From positions 1-64,000 of the forward strand of contig NW_027476864.1 in NCBI RefSeq assembly GCF_051020955.1: a stretch of DNA of 64,000 nucleotides, read 5' to 3'. How positions within the stretch are numbered: position 1 is the first letter of the stretch; each line of letters starts with the position of its first letter. The DNA is from Megalopta genalis (lineage: Eukaryota > Arthropoda > Insecta > Hymenoptera > Halictidae). The notes beneath the pieces are model-generated. The model was not told the DNA's origin, searched no databases, and saw only the letters and a program-made list of their open reading frames with translations. A program made the translations under genes and the position numbers. Below are positions 1-13,018 of this stretch, piece after piece.

Positions 1-1682
1 AAACCATGTGTTTCGCTTGGATTTGAAGCTAAGCCTTCTACTTCGCATTGATTTGAAGCTAAATCATGTGTTTCGCTTGGATTTGGAGCTAACTCGTTTG
101 TTTCGCATACATTTGAAGCTAAATCATGTATATCACAAGTATTTGAAGCAAAACCATTTGATTCGCATGGATTTGAAGCAAAGCCTTCTACTTCGCATTG
201 ATTTGAAGCTAAATCATGTTTTCGCTTGGATTTGAAACTAAGCCTTCTACTTCGCATTGAATTGAAGCTAAATCATGTGTTTCGCTCGAATTTGAAACTA
301 ACTCCGTTTTTTTTGCTTGATCGAAGCTATATCTCTTACACTCGCAAATATTTGAAGTTCAATCATTCATTGATTCTATCTAGCTATCTCGTTTGTTTCG
401 CATGGATTTGAAGCTAACTCGTTTGTTTCGTCTGCATTTGAAGCTAAATCATGTATATCGCTAATATTTGAAGCTAATCCATTTGTTTGCATGGATTCGA
501 AGATAAACCTTCTACTTCGTATTGATTTTAAGTTAGATCATGTGTTTCGCGTAGATTTAAAGATAACTCGTTTGTTTCGCATGCAGTTGAATCTAAATCA
601 TGTATATCACAAGTGTTTGAAGCTAAATCATTTGTTTCGCATGGTTTCGAAAATCAGCCTTCTATGTCGCAATGACTTGAAGCTAAATCATGAGTTTCCC
701 ATGGATTTGAAGCTAACTCGTTTGTTTCGCATGGATTTGAAGCTAACTCGTTTGTTTCGCATGCAGTTGAAGCTATATCATGTATATCACAATTATTTGA
801 AGCTAAACCATTTGTTTCGCATGGTTTCGAAAATCAGCCTTCTATTTCGCATCGATTTGGAGCTAAATCATGTGTTTCGCATGGAATTAAAGCTAACACG
901 TTTGTTTCTTATGAAGTTGAAGCTGAATCATGTATATCACAAGTATTTGAAGCTAAATCATTCGTTTCGCATGGAGTTGGAGCTAAGCCTTCCACTTCGC
1001 ATTGATTTGAAGCTGAATCATGTGTTTCGCTTGGATTTGAAGCTAACTCGTTTATTTCGCATGCAGTTGAAGCTCAATCATGTATATCACAAGTATTTGA
1101 AGCTAAACCATTCCTTTCGCATGGATTTGAAGGTAAGCCTTCTACTTCGCATTGATTTGAAGCTAAATCATGTGTTCCGCTTGGATTTAAAGCTAACTCT
1201 TTTTTTTTGCATTCAGTTGAAGCTATATCACTTATATCGCAAGTATTTCAAGCTAAATCATTTGTGTCGCATGGATTCGAATCTCATCCTTCTATTTCGC
1301 ATTGATTTGAAGCTAAATCATGTGTTTCTCATGGATTTAATGCTAACACGTTTGTTTCGCATGCAGTTGAAGCTAAATCATGTACATCACAAGTATTTGA
1401 AGCTAAACCATTTGTTTCGCATGGATTAGAGAATCAGCCTCCTATTTCGCATTGATTTGAAGCTAAATCATGAGTTTCCCATGGATTTGAAGCTAACTCG
1501 TTTGTTTTGCTTGGATTTGAAGTTAACTCGTTTGTTTCGCCTGCATTTGAAGCTATATCACTTATATCGCAAGTATATGAATCTAAATAATCTGTGTCGC
1601 ATGGATTTGATGCTAATCCTTCTACTTCGCATTGATTTGAAGCTTAATCATGTGTTTCGCATTGATTTGAAGATAACTCGTT

Positions 1683-1731
1683 TGTTTAGCATGCAGTTGA
1701 AGCTATATCACTTATATTCGCAACTATTTGA
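1683..1731 (+). repeat. 31-bp unit variant (TATATTCGCAA), representative
   Basis: The E-type unit here reads CTTATATTCGCAACTA with one T more than the 30-bp form TTATATCGCAA, giving 31 bp. The same insertion is seen at many sites, for example near 5960, 17785, 20505, 24645, 25092, 26353, 33115, 40710, 43845, 44320, 45550, 48825 and 56050. It accounts for copied steps of 151, 271, 301, 601, 1261 and 993 bp rather than exact multiples of 30. It breaks any reading frame that crosses it. Confidence 0.85.
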
Positions 1732-2416
1732 AGCTAAATCATTTGTGTCGCATGGATTTGATGCTAAGCCTTCGGCTTCGCATTGATTTGAAACTAAATC
1801 ATGCGTTACGCTTGAATTTGAAGCTCACTCGTTTGTTTCGCATGCAGTTGATGCTAAATCATGTATATCACAAGTATTTGAAGCTGAACCATTTGATTCT
1901 CATGGATTTGAAACTGAGACTTCTACTTCGCATTGATTTGAAGCTGATTCATGTGATTCCCTTGGATTTGAAGCAAACTCGTTTGATTCGAATGCAGTTG
2001 AAGCTAAATAATGTATACTACAAGTATTTGAAGCTAAACCATTTGTTTCGAATGGATTTGAAGCTAAGCCTTTTACTTCGCACTGATTTGCAGCTAAATC
2101 ATGTGTTTCGCTTGGATTTAAAGCTAACTCGTTTGTTTCGCATGCAGTTGAAGCTAAATCATGTATATAACAAGTATTTGAAGCTAAATCATTTGTGTCG
2201 CATGGATTTGAAGCTAAGCCTTGTACTTCGCATCGATTTGAAGCTAAATCATGCGTTTCGCATGGATTTGAAGCTAACTCGTTTGTTTCGCATGCAGTTG
2301 ATGCTAAATTATGTAAATCACAAGTATTTGAAGCTAAACCATGTGTGTCGCTTCGATTTGAAGCTAACTCGTTTGCTTCGCATGCAGTTGAAGCTAAATC
2401 ATGTATATCGCTAATA

Positions 2417-2445
2417 TTTGAAGCTAATCCATTTGTTTGCATGGA
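2417..2445 (+). repeat. 29-bp frame-shifting unit variant (eleven copies)
   Basis: A unit ending TTTGTTTGCATGGA instead of TTTGTTTCGCATGGA, so one C of the CGC is missing and the unit is 29 bp. The ATG inside it lies at 491, 2441, 3429, 4743, 6692, 12328, 18621, 21349, 25491, 26752 and 50093. It is followed each time by GATTCGAAGATAAACC. Translation switches there from the FEAKPFVSHG-type frame to the LKLNHVFRMD-type frame. A single founder deletion evidently spread by block duplication. Confidence 0.88.
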
Positions 2446-3592
2446 TTCGAAGATAAACCTTCTACTTCGCATTGATTTTAAGTTAGATCATGTGTTTCGC
2501 ATAGATTTAAAGATAATTCCTTTGTTTCGCATGCAGTTGAATCTAAATCATGTATATCACAAGTATTTGAAGCTAAACCATTTGTTTCGCATGGATTCGA
2601 AAATCAGCCTTCTATTTCGCAATGATTTGAAGCTAAATCATGTGTTTCTCATGGATTTGAAGCTAACTCGTTTCTATCGCATGGATTTAAACCTAACTCG
2701 TTTGTTTCGCATGCTGTTGAAGCTAAATCTAGTATATCACAAGTATTTGAGCTAAACCATTTGTTTCGCATGGATCCGAAAATCAGCCTTCTATTTCGCA
2801 TAGATTTGAAGCTAAATCATTTGTGTCGCATGGATTTGATGCTAAGCCTTCTACTTCGCATTGATCTGAAGCTAAATCATGTGTTTCGCTTGGATTTGAA
2901 GCTAACTCGTTTGTTTCGCATGCAGTTGAAGCTTAATCATGTATATCACAAGTATTTGAAGCTAAACCATTTGTTTCGCATGGATCCGAAAATCAGCCTT
3001 CTATTTCGCATAGATTTGAAGCTAAATCATGAGTTTCGCATGGATTTGAAGCTAACTCGTTTGTTTCGCATGCAGTTGAAGCTGAATCATGTATATCACA
3101 AGTATTTGAAGCTAAACCATTTGTTTCGTTTGAATTTGAAACTAAGCCTTCTACTTCGCATTGATTTGAAGCTAAATCGTGTGTTTCGCATGGATTTGAA
3201 GCTGACTCGATTGATTCGACTGCATTTGAATCTATATCACTTATATTGCAATTATCTGAAGATAAATCATTTGCTTCTCATGTATTTGAAGCTAAGCCGC
3301 CTATTGCGCATTGATTTGAAGCTAAATCATATGTTTCGCATGGATTTGAAGCTAACTCGTTTGTTTCGCATGCAGTTGAAGCTAAATCATGTATATCGCT
3401 AATATTTGAAGCTAATCCATTTGTTTGCATGGATTCGAAGATAAACCTTCTACTTCGCATTGATTTTAAGTTAGATCATGTGTTTCGCATAGATTTAAAG
3501 ATAACTCGTTTGTTTCGCATGCAGTTGAATCTAAATCATGTATATCACAAGTATTTGAAGCTGAACCATTTGATTCTCGTGAAAATTAAGCT

Positions 3593-3990
3593 AAACCATG
3601 TGTTTCGCTTGGATTTGAAGCTAAGCCTTCTACTTCGCATTGATTTGAAGCTAAATCATGTGTTTCGCTTGGATTTGGAGCTAACTCGTTTGTTTCGCAT
3701 ACATTTGAAGCTAAATCATGTATATCACAAGTATTTGAAGCAAAACCATTTGATTCGCATGGATTTGAAACAAAGCCTTCTACTTCGCATTGATTTGAAG
3801 CTAAATCATGTTTTTCGCTTGGATTTGAAACTAAGCCTTCTACTTCGCATTGAATTGAAGCTAAATCATGTGTTTCGCTCGAATTTGAAACTAACTCCGT
3901 TTTTTTTGCTTGAATTCGAAGCTATATCTCTTACACTCGCAAATATTTGAAGTTCAATCATTCATTGATTCTATCTAGCTATCTCGTTTG
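3593..3990 (+). repeat. Recurrent 400-bp module with a T8 run (five copies in the window)
   Basis: This segment begins AAACCATGTGTTTCGCTTGG and contains CTCCG followed by a run of eight T, then GCTTGAATTCGAAGC and CTTACACTCGCAA. It also occurs at about 1-390, 4251-4640, 18131-18500 and 20860-21235. The copy at 21163 has nine T. The copy at position 1 has lost one T at about 220 and two bases of GAATTC near 320. It is immediately preceded (where visible) by CTCGTGAAAATTAAGCT. It is an identifiable tag for tracing copying events. Confidence 0.85.
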
Positions 3991-4250
3991 TTTCGCATGG
4001 ATTTGAAGCTAACTCGTTTGTTTCGCATGCAGTTGAAGCTAAATCATGCATATCACAAGTATTTGAAGCTAAACCTATTGTTTCGCATTGATTTGAAGCT
4101 AAGACTTCTACGTCGCACTGATTTGAAGCTAAATCATGTGTTTCGCTTGGATTTGAAGCTAACTCGATTGTTTCGAATGCAGTTGGTGCTAAATCATGTA
4201 TATCACAAGTATTTGAAGCTGAACCATTTGATTCTCGTGAAAATTAAGCT

Positions 4251-7200
4251 AAACCATGTGTTTCGCTTGGATTTGAAGCTAAGCCTTCTACTTCGCATTG
4301 ATTTGAAGCTAAATCATGTGTTTCGCTTGGATTTGGAGCTAACTCGTTTGTTTCGCATACATTTGAAGCTAAATCATGTATATCACAAGTATTTGAAGCA
4401 AAACCATTTGATTCGCATGGATTGAAACAAAGCCTTCTACTTCGCATTGATTTGAAGCTAAATCATGTTTTTCGCTTGGATTTGAAACTAAGCCTTCTAC
4501 TTCGCATTGAATTGAAGCTAAATCATGTGTTTCGCTCGAATTTGAAACTAACTCCGTTTTTTTTGCTTGAATTCGAAGCTATATCTCTTACACTCGCAAA
4601 TATTTGAAGTTCAATCATTCATTGATTCTATCTAGCTATCTCGTTTGTTTCGCCTGGATTTGAAGCTAACTCGTTTGTTTCGTCTGCATTTGAAGCTAAA
4701 TCATGTATATCGCTAATATTTGAAGCTAATCCATTTGTTTGCATGGATTCGAAGATAAACCTTCTACTTCGTATTGATTTTAAGTTAGATCATGTGTTTC
4801 GCGTAGATTTAAAGATAACTCGTTTGTTTCGCATGCAGTTGAATCTAAATCATGTATATCACAAGTGTTTGAAGCTAAATCATTTGTTTCGCATGGTTTC
4901 GAAAATCAGCCTTCTATGTCGCAATGACTTGAAGCTAAATCATGAGTTTCCCATGGATTTGAAGCTAACTCGTTTGTTTCGCATGGATTTGAAGCTAACT
5001 CGTTTGTTTCGCATGCAGTTGAAGCTATATCATGTATATCACAATTATTTGAAGCTAAACCATTTGTTTCGCATGGTTTCGAAAATCAGCCTTCTATTTC
5101 GCATTGATTTGGAGCTAAATCATGTGTTTCGCATGGAATTAAAGCTAACACGTTTGTTTCTTATGAAGTTGAAGCTGAATCATGTATATCACAAGTATTT
5201 GAAGCTAAATCATTCGTTTCGCATGGAGTTGGAGCTAAGCCTTCCACTTCGCATTGATTTGAAGCTGAATCATGTGTTTCGCTTGGATTTGAAGCTAACT
5301 CGTTTATTTCGCATGCAGTTGAAGCTCAATCATGTATATCACAAGTATTTGAAGCTAAACCATTCCTTTCGCATGGATTTGAAGGTAAGCCTTCTACTTC
5401 GCATTGATTTGAAGCTAAATCATGTGTTCCGCTTGGATTTAAAGCTAACTCTTTTTTTTTGCATTCAGTTGAAGCTATATCACTTATATCGCAAGTATTT
5501 CAAGCTAAATCATTTGTGTCGCATGGATTCGAATCTCATCCTTCTATTTCGCATTGATTTGAAGCTAAATCATGTGTTTCTCATGGATTTAATGCTAACA
5601 CGTTTGTTTCGCATGCAGTTGAAGCTAAATCATGTACATCACAAGTATTTGAAGCTAAACCATTTGTTTCGCATGGATTAGAGAATCAGCCTCCTATTTC
5701 GCATTGATTTGAAGCTAAATCATGAGTTTCCCATGGATTTGAAGCTAACTCGTTTGTTTTGCTTGATTTGAAGTTAACTCGTTTGTTTCGCCTGCATTTG
5801 AAGCTATATCACTTATATCGCAAGTATATGAATCTAAATAATCTGTGTCGCATGGATTTGATGCTAATCCTTCTACTTCGCATTGATTTGAAGCTTAATC
5901 ATGTGTTTCGCATTGATTTGAAGATAACTCGTTTGTTTAGCATGCAGTTGAAGCTATATCACTTATATTCGCAACTATTTGAAGCTAAATCATTTGTGTC
6001 GCATGGATTTGATGCTAAGCCTTCGGCTTCGCATTGATTTGAAACTAAATCATGCGTTACGCTTGAATTTGAAGCTCACTCGTTTGTTTCGCATGCAGTT
6101 GATGCTAAATCATGTATATCACAAGTATTTGAAGCTGAACCATTTGATTCTCATGGATTTGAAACTGAGACTTCTACTTCGCATTGATTTGAAGCTGATT
6201 CATGTGATTCCCTTGGATTTGAAGCAAACTCGTTTGATTCGAATGCAGTTGAAGCTAAATAATGTATACTACAAGTATTTGAAGATAAACCATTTGTTTC
6301 GAATGGATTTGAAGCTAAGCCTTTTACTTCGCACTGATTTGCAGCTAAATCATGTGTTTCGCTTGGATTTGAAGCTAACTCGTTTGTTTCGCATGCAGTT
6401 GAAGCTAAATCATGTATATAACAAGTATTTGAAGCTAAATCATTTGTGTCGCATGGATTTGAAGCTAAGCCTTGTACTTCGCATCGATTTGAAGCTAAAT
6501 CATGCGTTTCGCATGGATTTGAAGCTAACTCGTTTGTTTCGCATGCAGTTGATGCTAAATTATGTAAATCACAAGTATTTGAAGCTAAACCATGTGTGTC
6601 GCTTCGATTTGAAGCTAACTCGTTTGCTTCGCATGCAGTTGAAGCTAAATCATGTATATCGCTAATATTTGAAGCTAATCCATTTGTTTGCATGGATTCG
6701 AAGATAAACCTTCTACTTCGCATTGATTTTAAGTTAGATCATGTGTTTCGCATAGATTTAAAGATAATTCGTTTGTTTCGCATGCAGTTGAATCTAAATC
6801 ATGTATATCACAAGTATTTGAAGCTAAACCACTTGTTTCGCATGGATTCGAAAATCAGCCTTCTATTTCGCAATGATTTGAAGCTAAATCATGTGTTTCT
6901 CATGGATTTGAAGCTAACTCGTTTCTATCGCATGGATTTAAACCTAACTCGTTTGTTTCGCATGCTGTTGAAGCTAAATCTAGTATATCACAAGTATTTG
7001 AGCTAAACCATTTGTTTCGCATGGATCCGAAAATCAGCCTTCTATTTCGCATAGATTTGAAGCTAAATCATTTGTGTCGCATGGATTTGATGCTAAGCCT
7101 TCTACTTCGCATTGATCTGAAGCTAAATCATGTGTTTCGCTTGGATTTGAAGCTAACTCGTTTGTTTCGCATGCAGTTGAAGCTTAATCATGTATATCAC

Positions 7201-7768
7201 AAGTATTTGAAGCTAAACCATTTGTTTCGCATGGATCCGAAAATCAGCCTTCTATTTCGCAATGATTTGAAGCTAAATCATGTGTTTCTCATGGATTTGA
7301 AGCTAACTCGTTTCTATCGCATGGATTTAAACCTAACTCGTTTGTTTCGCATGCTGTTGAAGCTAAATCTAGTATATCACAAGTATTTGAGCTAAACCAT
7401 TTGTTTCGCATGGATCCGAAAATCAGCCTTCTATTTCGCATAGATTTGAAGCTAAATCATTTGTGTCGCATGGATTTGATGCTAAGCCTTCTACTTCGCA
7501 TTGATCTGAAGCTAAATCATGTGTTTCGCTTGGATTTGAAGCTAACTCGTTTGTTTCGCATGCAGTTGAAGCTTAATCATGTATATCACAAGTATTTGAA
7601 GCTAAACCATTTGTTTCGCATGGATCCGAAAATCAGCCTTCTATTTCGCATAGATTTGAAGCTAAATCATGAGTTTCGCATGGATTTGAAGCTAACTCGT
7701 TTGTTTCGTATGCAGTTGAAGCTGAATCATGTATATCACAAGTATTTGAAGCTAAACCATTTGTTTCG
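4251..7768 (+). repeat. Duplicated block I, copy 2, with an internal 389-bp tandem duplication
   Basis: Second copy of 1-3128. It differs by scattered single-base changes and by an additional 389-bp tandem duplication near its right end (6871-7648). The 389-bp step explains why it is longer than copy 1. Between the two copies (3129-4250) lies other array sequence, including a further partial copy of the block's first 400 bp. Confidence 0.9.
6871..7648 (+). repeat. 389-bp tandem duplication (two copies)
   Basis: Two adjacent copies, about 6871-7259 and 7260-7648, share the markers CAATGATTTG (6871 and 7260) and the unusual 29-bp unit junction TATTTGAGCTAAACC (one A missing from GAAG). The step is 13 units of 30 bp minus one, because it carries that 29-bp unit. 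The related single-copy versions are at about 2620-3010 and 12500-12900, so this duplication arose after block I had been copied. Confidence 0.85.
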
Positions 7769-7796
7769 CATGGATTTGAAGATAAGACTTCTACTT

Positions 7797-9415
7797 CGCA
7801 TTGATTTGAATCTAAATCATGTGTTTTGCTTGGTTTTGAAGCTAACTCGTCTGTTTCGCATGCAGTTGAAGCTGAATCATGTATATCACAAGTATTTGAA
7901 GCTAAACCATTTCTTTCGCATGAATTTGAAGCTAAGCCTTCTACTTCGCATTGATTTAAAGCTAAATCTTGTGTTTTGCTTGGTTTTGAAGCTAACTCGT
8001 TTGTTACGCATGCAGTTGAAGCTAATTCATGTATATCACAAGTATTTTAAGCTAAACCATTTGATTCGCATGGATTTGAAATTAAGCCTTTTACTTCGTA
8101 CTGATTTGAAACTAAATCATGTGTTTCGTTTGAATTTGAAACTAAGCCTTCTACTTCGCATTGATTTGAAGCTAAATCGTGTGTTTCGCATGGATTTGAA
8201 GCTAACTCGTTTGTTTCGCATGCAGTTGAAGCTGAATCATGTATATCACAAGTATTTGAAGCCAAACCATTTGTTTCGCATGGATTTGAAGATAAGCCTC
8301 CTATTTTGCATTAATTTGAAGCTAACTCGATTGATTCGACTGCATTTGAATCTATATCACTTATATCGCAATTATCTGAAGATAAATCATTTGCTTCTCA
8401 TGTATTTGAAGCTATGCCGTCTATTTCGCATTTATTTGAAGCTAAATCATATGTTTCGCATGGATTTGAAGCTAACTCGTTTGTTTCGCCTGTATTTGAA
8501 GATAAATCGTGTATATCACAAGTATTTGAAGCTAAACCACTTGTTTCACATTGATTTGATGGTAAGCCTTCTACGTCTCATTGATTTGAAGCTAAGCCTT
8601 CTACTTCGCATTGATTTGAATCTAAATCATGTGTTTTGCTTGGTTTTGAAGCTAACTCGTCTGTTTCGCATGCAGTTGAAGCTGAATCATGTATATCACA
8701 AGTATTTGAAGCTAAACCATTTCTTTCGCATGAATTTGAAGCTAAGCCTTCTACTTCGCATTGATTGAAGCTAAATCTTGTGTTTTGCTTGGTTTTGAAG
8801 CTAACTCGTTTGTTACGCATGCAGTTGAAGCTAATTCATGTATATCACAAGTATTTTAAGCTAAACCATTTGATTCGCATGGATTTGAAATTAAGCCTTT
8901 TACTTCGTACTGATTTGAAACTAAATCATGTGTTTCGTTTGAATTTGAAACTAAGCCTTCTACTTCGCATTGATTTGAAGCTAAATCGTGTGTTTCGCAT
9001 GGATTTGAAGCTAACTCGTTTGTTTCGCATGCAGTTGAAGCTGAATCATGTATATCACAAGTATTTGAAGCCAAACCATTTGTTTCGCATGGATTTGAAG
9101 ATAAGCCTCCTATTTTGCATTAATTTGAAGCTAACTCGATTGATTCGACTGCATTTGAATCTATATCACTTATATCGCAATTATCTGAAGATAAATCATT
9201 TGCTTCTCATGTATTTGAAGCTATGCCGTCTATTTCGCATTTATTTGAAGCTAAATCATATGTTTCGCATGGATTTGAAGCTAACTCGTTTGTTTCGCCT
9301 GTATTTGAAGATAAATCGTGTATATCACAAGTATTTGAAGCTAAACCACTTGTTTCACATTGATTTGATGGTAAGCCTTCTACGTCTCATTGATTTGAAG
9401 CTAAGCCTTATATTT
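7797..9415 (+). repeat. 810-bp tandem duplication (two copies)
   Basis: Copy one spans about 7797-8606 and copy two about 8607-9415. They share distinctive variants including GTGTTTTGCTTGG, GTTACGCATGC, GTATTTTAAGCTAAACC and CCTATTTTGCATTAATTTG. Copy two lacks one T near 8764, so its step is 809. The pair is repeated as a unit at 14122-15740, where the offset is exactly 810. Confidence 0.9.
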
Positions 9416-11430
9416 CGCATTGATTTGAAGGTAAATCATGTGTTTCGCTTGGATTTGAAGCTAACTCGTTTGTTTCGCATGCAGTTGAAGCTAAAACATG
9501 TATATCACAAGTATTTGAAGCTAAACCATTTGTTTCGGATTGATATGAAGCAAAGCCTTCTACTTCGCATTGATTTGATGCTAAATCATATGTTTCGCAT
9601 GGATTTGAAACTAACTCGTTTGTTTCGTCTTCATTTGAAGCTGTTTCATTTATATCGCAAGTATTTGAAGCTAAACCATTTGTTTCGGATGGATTTGAAG
9701 ATAAGCCTTCTACTTCGCATTGATTTAAATCTAAATCGTGTGTATGGCATGGATTTGAAGCTAACTCGTTTGTTTCGCCTGCATTTGAAGCTAAATCATG
9801 TTTTTCGCATGGATTTGAAGCTAACTTGTTTGTTTCGCCTGCATTTGAAGCTGAATCATGTATATCACAAGTGTTTGAAGCTAAACCATTTGTTTCGCAT
9901 GAATTCGAAGCTAAGCCTTCTACTTCGCATTGATTTGAATCTAAATCATGTGTTTTGCTTGGTTTTGAAGCTAACTCGTCTGTTTCGCATGCAGTTGAAG
10001 CTGAATCATGTATATCACAAGTATTTGAAGCTAAACCATTTCTTTCGCATGAATTTGAAGCTAAGCCTTCTACTTCGCATTGATTTGAAGCTAAATCTTG
10101 TGTTTTGCTTGGTTTTGAAGCTAACTCGTTTGTTACGCATGCAGTTGAAGCTAATTCATGTATATCACAAGTATTTTAAGCTAAACCATTTGATTCGCAT
10201 GGATTTGAAATTAAGCCTTTTACTTCGTACTGATTTGAAACTAAATCATGTGTTTCGTTTGAATTTGAAACTAAGCCTTCTACTTCGCATTGATTTGAAG
10301 CTAAATCGTGTGTTTCGCATGGATTTGAAGCTAACTCGTTTGTTTCGCATGCAGTTGAAGCTGAATCATGTATATCACAAGTATTTGAAGCCAAACCATT
10401 TGTTTCGCATGGATTTGAAGATAAGCCTCCTATTTTGCATTAATTTGAAGCTAACTCGATTGATTCGACTGCATTTGAATCTATATCACTTATATCGCAA
10501 TTATCTGAAGATAAATCATTTGCTTCTCATGTATTTGAAGCTATGCCGTCTATTTCGCATTTATTTGAAGCTAAATCATATGTTTCGCATGGATTTGAAG
10601 CTAACTCGTTTGTTTCGCCTGTATTTGAAGATAAATCGTGTATATCACAAGTATTTGAAGCTAAACCACTTGTTTCACATTGATTTGATGGTAAGCCTTC
10701 TACGTCTCATTGATTTGAAGCTAAGCCTTATATTTCGCATTGATTTGAAGGTAAATCATGTGTTTCGCTTGGATTTGAAGCTAACTCGTTTGTTTCGCAT
10801 GCAGTTGAAGCTAAAACATGTATATCACAAGTATTTGAAGCTAAACCATTTGTTTCGGATTGATATGAAGCAAAGCCTTCTACTTCGCATTGATTTGATG
10901 CTAAATCATATGTTTCGCATGGATTTGAAACTAACTCGTTTGTTTCGTCTTCATTTGAAGCTGTTTCATTTATATCGCAAGTATTTGAAGCTAAACCATT
11001 TGTTTCGGATGGATTTGAAGATAAGCCTTCTACTTCGCATTGATTTAAATCTAAATCGTGTGTATGGCATGGATTTGAAGCTAACTCGTTTGTTTCGCCT
11101 GCATTTGAAGCTAAATCATGTTTTTCGCATGGATTTGAAGCTAACTTGTTTGTTTCGCCTGCATTTGAAGCTGAATCATGTATATCACAAGTGTTTGAAG
11201 CTAAACCATTTGTTTCGCATGAATTCGAAGCTAAGCCTTCTACTTCGCATTGATTTGAATCTAAATCATGTGTTTTGCTTGGTTTTGAAGCTAACTCGTC
11301 TGTTTCGCATGCAGTTGAAGCTGAATCATGTATATCACAAGTATTTGAAGCTAAACCATTTCTTTCGCATGAATTTGAAGCTAAGCCTTCTACTTCGCAT
11401 TGATTTGAAGCTAAATCTTGTGTTTTGCTT
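8612..11430 (+). repeat. 1320-bp tandem duplication (two full copies and a partial third)
   Basis: Units start at 8612, 9931 and 11251 at TGATTTGAATCTAAATCATG. The second full copy is 1320 bp, exactly 44 units of 30 bp. The third is broken off near 11430, where GGTTTTGAAG changes to GGATTTGAAG and a different subfamily begins. The copies look almost identical, including rare variants such as GTGTGTATGGCATGG and TTTCGGATTGATATG, indicating recent amplification. Confidence 0.9.
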
Positions 11431-12301
11431 GGATTTGAAGCTAACTCGCTTGTTTCGCATGCAGTTGAAGCTAAATTGTGTTTATCACAAGTACCTGAAT
11501 ATAAACCATCTGTTTCGCATGAATATTGAGCTAAACTATGTGATTCGCATGAATTTGAAGCTAAATGATGTGTTTCGCTTGGTTTTGAAGCTAACTCTTT
11601 TGCTTCGCCTGCATTTGAAGATAAATCATGTATATCACAAGTATTTGAAGCTAAACCATTTGTTTCGCATGGATTTGAAGATAAGACTTCTACTTCGCAT
11701 TGATTTTAATCTAAATCGTGTGTATGGCATGGATTTGAAGCTAACTCGTTTGTTTCGCCTGCATTTGAAGTTAAATCATGTATATCACAAGTATTTGAAG
11801 CTAAACCATTTGTTTCGCATGGATCCGAAAATCAGCCTTCTATTTCGCATAGATTTGAAGCTAAATCTTGTGTTTTGCTTGGTTTTGAAGCTAACTCGTT
11901 TGTTACGCATGCAGTTGAAGCTAATTCATGTATATCACAAGTATTTTAAGCTAAACCATTTGATTCGCATGGATTTGAAATTAAGCCTTTTACTTCGTAC
12001 TGATTTGAAGCTAAATCATGTGTTTCGTTTGAATTTGAAACTAAGCCTTCTACTTCGCATTGATTTGAAGCTAAATCGTGTGTTTCGCATGGATTTGAAG
12101 CTGACTCGATTGATTCGACTGCATTTGAATCTATATCACTTATATTGCAATTATCTGAAGATAAATCATTTGCTTCTCATGTATTTGAAGCTAAGCCGCC
12201 TATTGCGCATTGATTTGAAGCTAAATCATATGTTTCGCATGGATTTGAAGCTAACTCGTTTGTTTCGCATGCAGTTGAAGCTAAATCATGTATATCGCTA
12301 A
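8765..12301 (+). other. Longest open frame (1178 codons), judged non-genic
   Basis: An uninterrupted frame whose product would be only decapeptide repeats of the LKLNHVFRMD / LKLTRLFRMQ type, strongly basic and hydrophobic. It starts simply because a one-base deletion at about 8764 (CATTGATTGAAG) changes frame. It ends when unit variants bring in a stop. The same DNA is built of 1320-bp duplications, so its length reflects copying rather than selection for openness. No signal peptide, recognisable domain, upstream promoter or intron signal was seen. Several minus-strand frames overlap it. I do not annotate a gene. A repeat-protein gene cannot be fully excluded without transcript data. Confidence 0.75.
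11671..12280 (+). repeat. Block of 0.6 kb, copy 1 (second copy at 13019-13630)
   Basis: Anchored by GGATTTGAAGATAAGACTTC at 11671, which recurs at 13019 (offset 1348) and remains collinear to about 12280/13630. A third short copy of the first 150-200 bp starts near 13679. The right part (12023-12360) matches 3124-3460 at an offset of 8899. The following 12300-13015 instead matches 2410-3128. The order of two parental pieces is therefore switched relative to block I, as expected from unequal exchange. Confidence 0.82.
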
Positions 12302-13018
12302 TATTTGAAGCTAATCCATTTGTTTGCATGGATTCGAAGATAAACCTTCTACTTCGCATTGATTTTAAGTTAGATCATGTGTTTCGCATAGATTTAAAGA
12401 TAACTCGTTTGTTTCGCATGCAGTTGAATCTAAATCATGTATATCACAAGTATTTGAAGCTAAACCATTTGTTTCGCATGGATTCGAAAATCAGCCTTCT
12501 ATTTCGCAATGATTTGAAGCTAAATCATGTGTTTCTCATGGATTTGAAGCTAACTCGTTTCTATCGCATGGATTTAAACCTAACTCGTTTGTTTCGCATG
12601 CTGTTGAAGCTAAATCTAGTATATCACAAGTATTTGAGCTAAACCATTTGTTTCGCATGGATCCGAAAATCAGCCTTCTATTTCGCATAGATTTGAAGCT
12701 AAATCATTTGTGTCGCATGGATTTGATGCTAAGCCTTCTACTTCGCATTGATCTGAAGCTAAATCATGTGTTTCGCTTGGATTTGAAGCTAACTCGTTTG
12801 TTTCGCATGCAGTTGAAGCTTAATCATGTATATCACAAGTATTTGAAGCTAAACCATTTGTTTCGCATGGATCCGAAAATCAGCCTTCTATTTCGCATAG
12901 ATTTGAAGCTAAATCATGAGTTTCGCATGGATTTGAAGCTAACTCGTTTGTTTCGCATGCAGTTGAAGCTGAATCATGTATATCACAAGTATTTGAAGCT
13001 AAACCATTTGTTTCGCAT

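Larger units (their letters stand above)
1..3128 (+). repeat. Duplicated block I, copy 1
   Basis: About 3.1 kb of array that reappears, nearly base for base, at 4251-7768. The offset is 4250 at the start and 4251-4252 further in because of single-base indels. An example is the loss of one G at about 5764, where GCTTGGATTTG became GCTTGATTTG. The 312-codon open frame at 491-1429 recurs at 4743-5681, which is a convenient anchor. Similarity stops near 3128. The left end lies at or beyond the window edge. No gene is supported in it. Confidence 0.9.

Noticed and set aside
301..320. T8 run as a Rho-independent terminator or RNA polymerase III stop
   Set aside because: No GC-rich hairpin precedes it and no RNA-gene-like sequence lies upstream. 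It is a unit variant copied in the 400-bp module.
2200..2300. GCATGC and TTCGAA palindromes as regulatory operator sites
   Set aside because: They are part of the unit consensus (D/E junction and the TTCGAAG core variant) and occur hundreds of bases apart everywhere with no gene to regulate.
1900..2472. 190-codon minus-strand open frame with regular cysteines as a secreted protein gene
   Set aside because: No signal peptide, no unique sequence at either end, and its start and stop are unit variants. Kept only as a finding about the frame.
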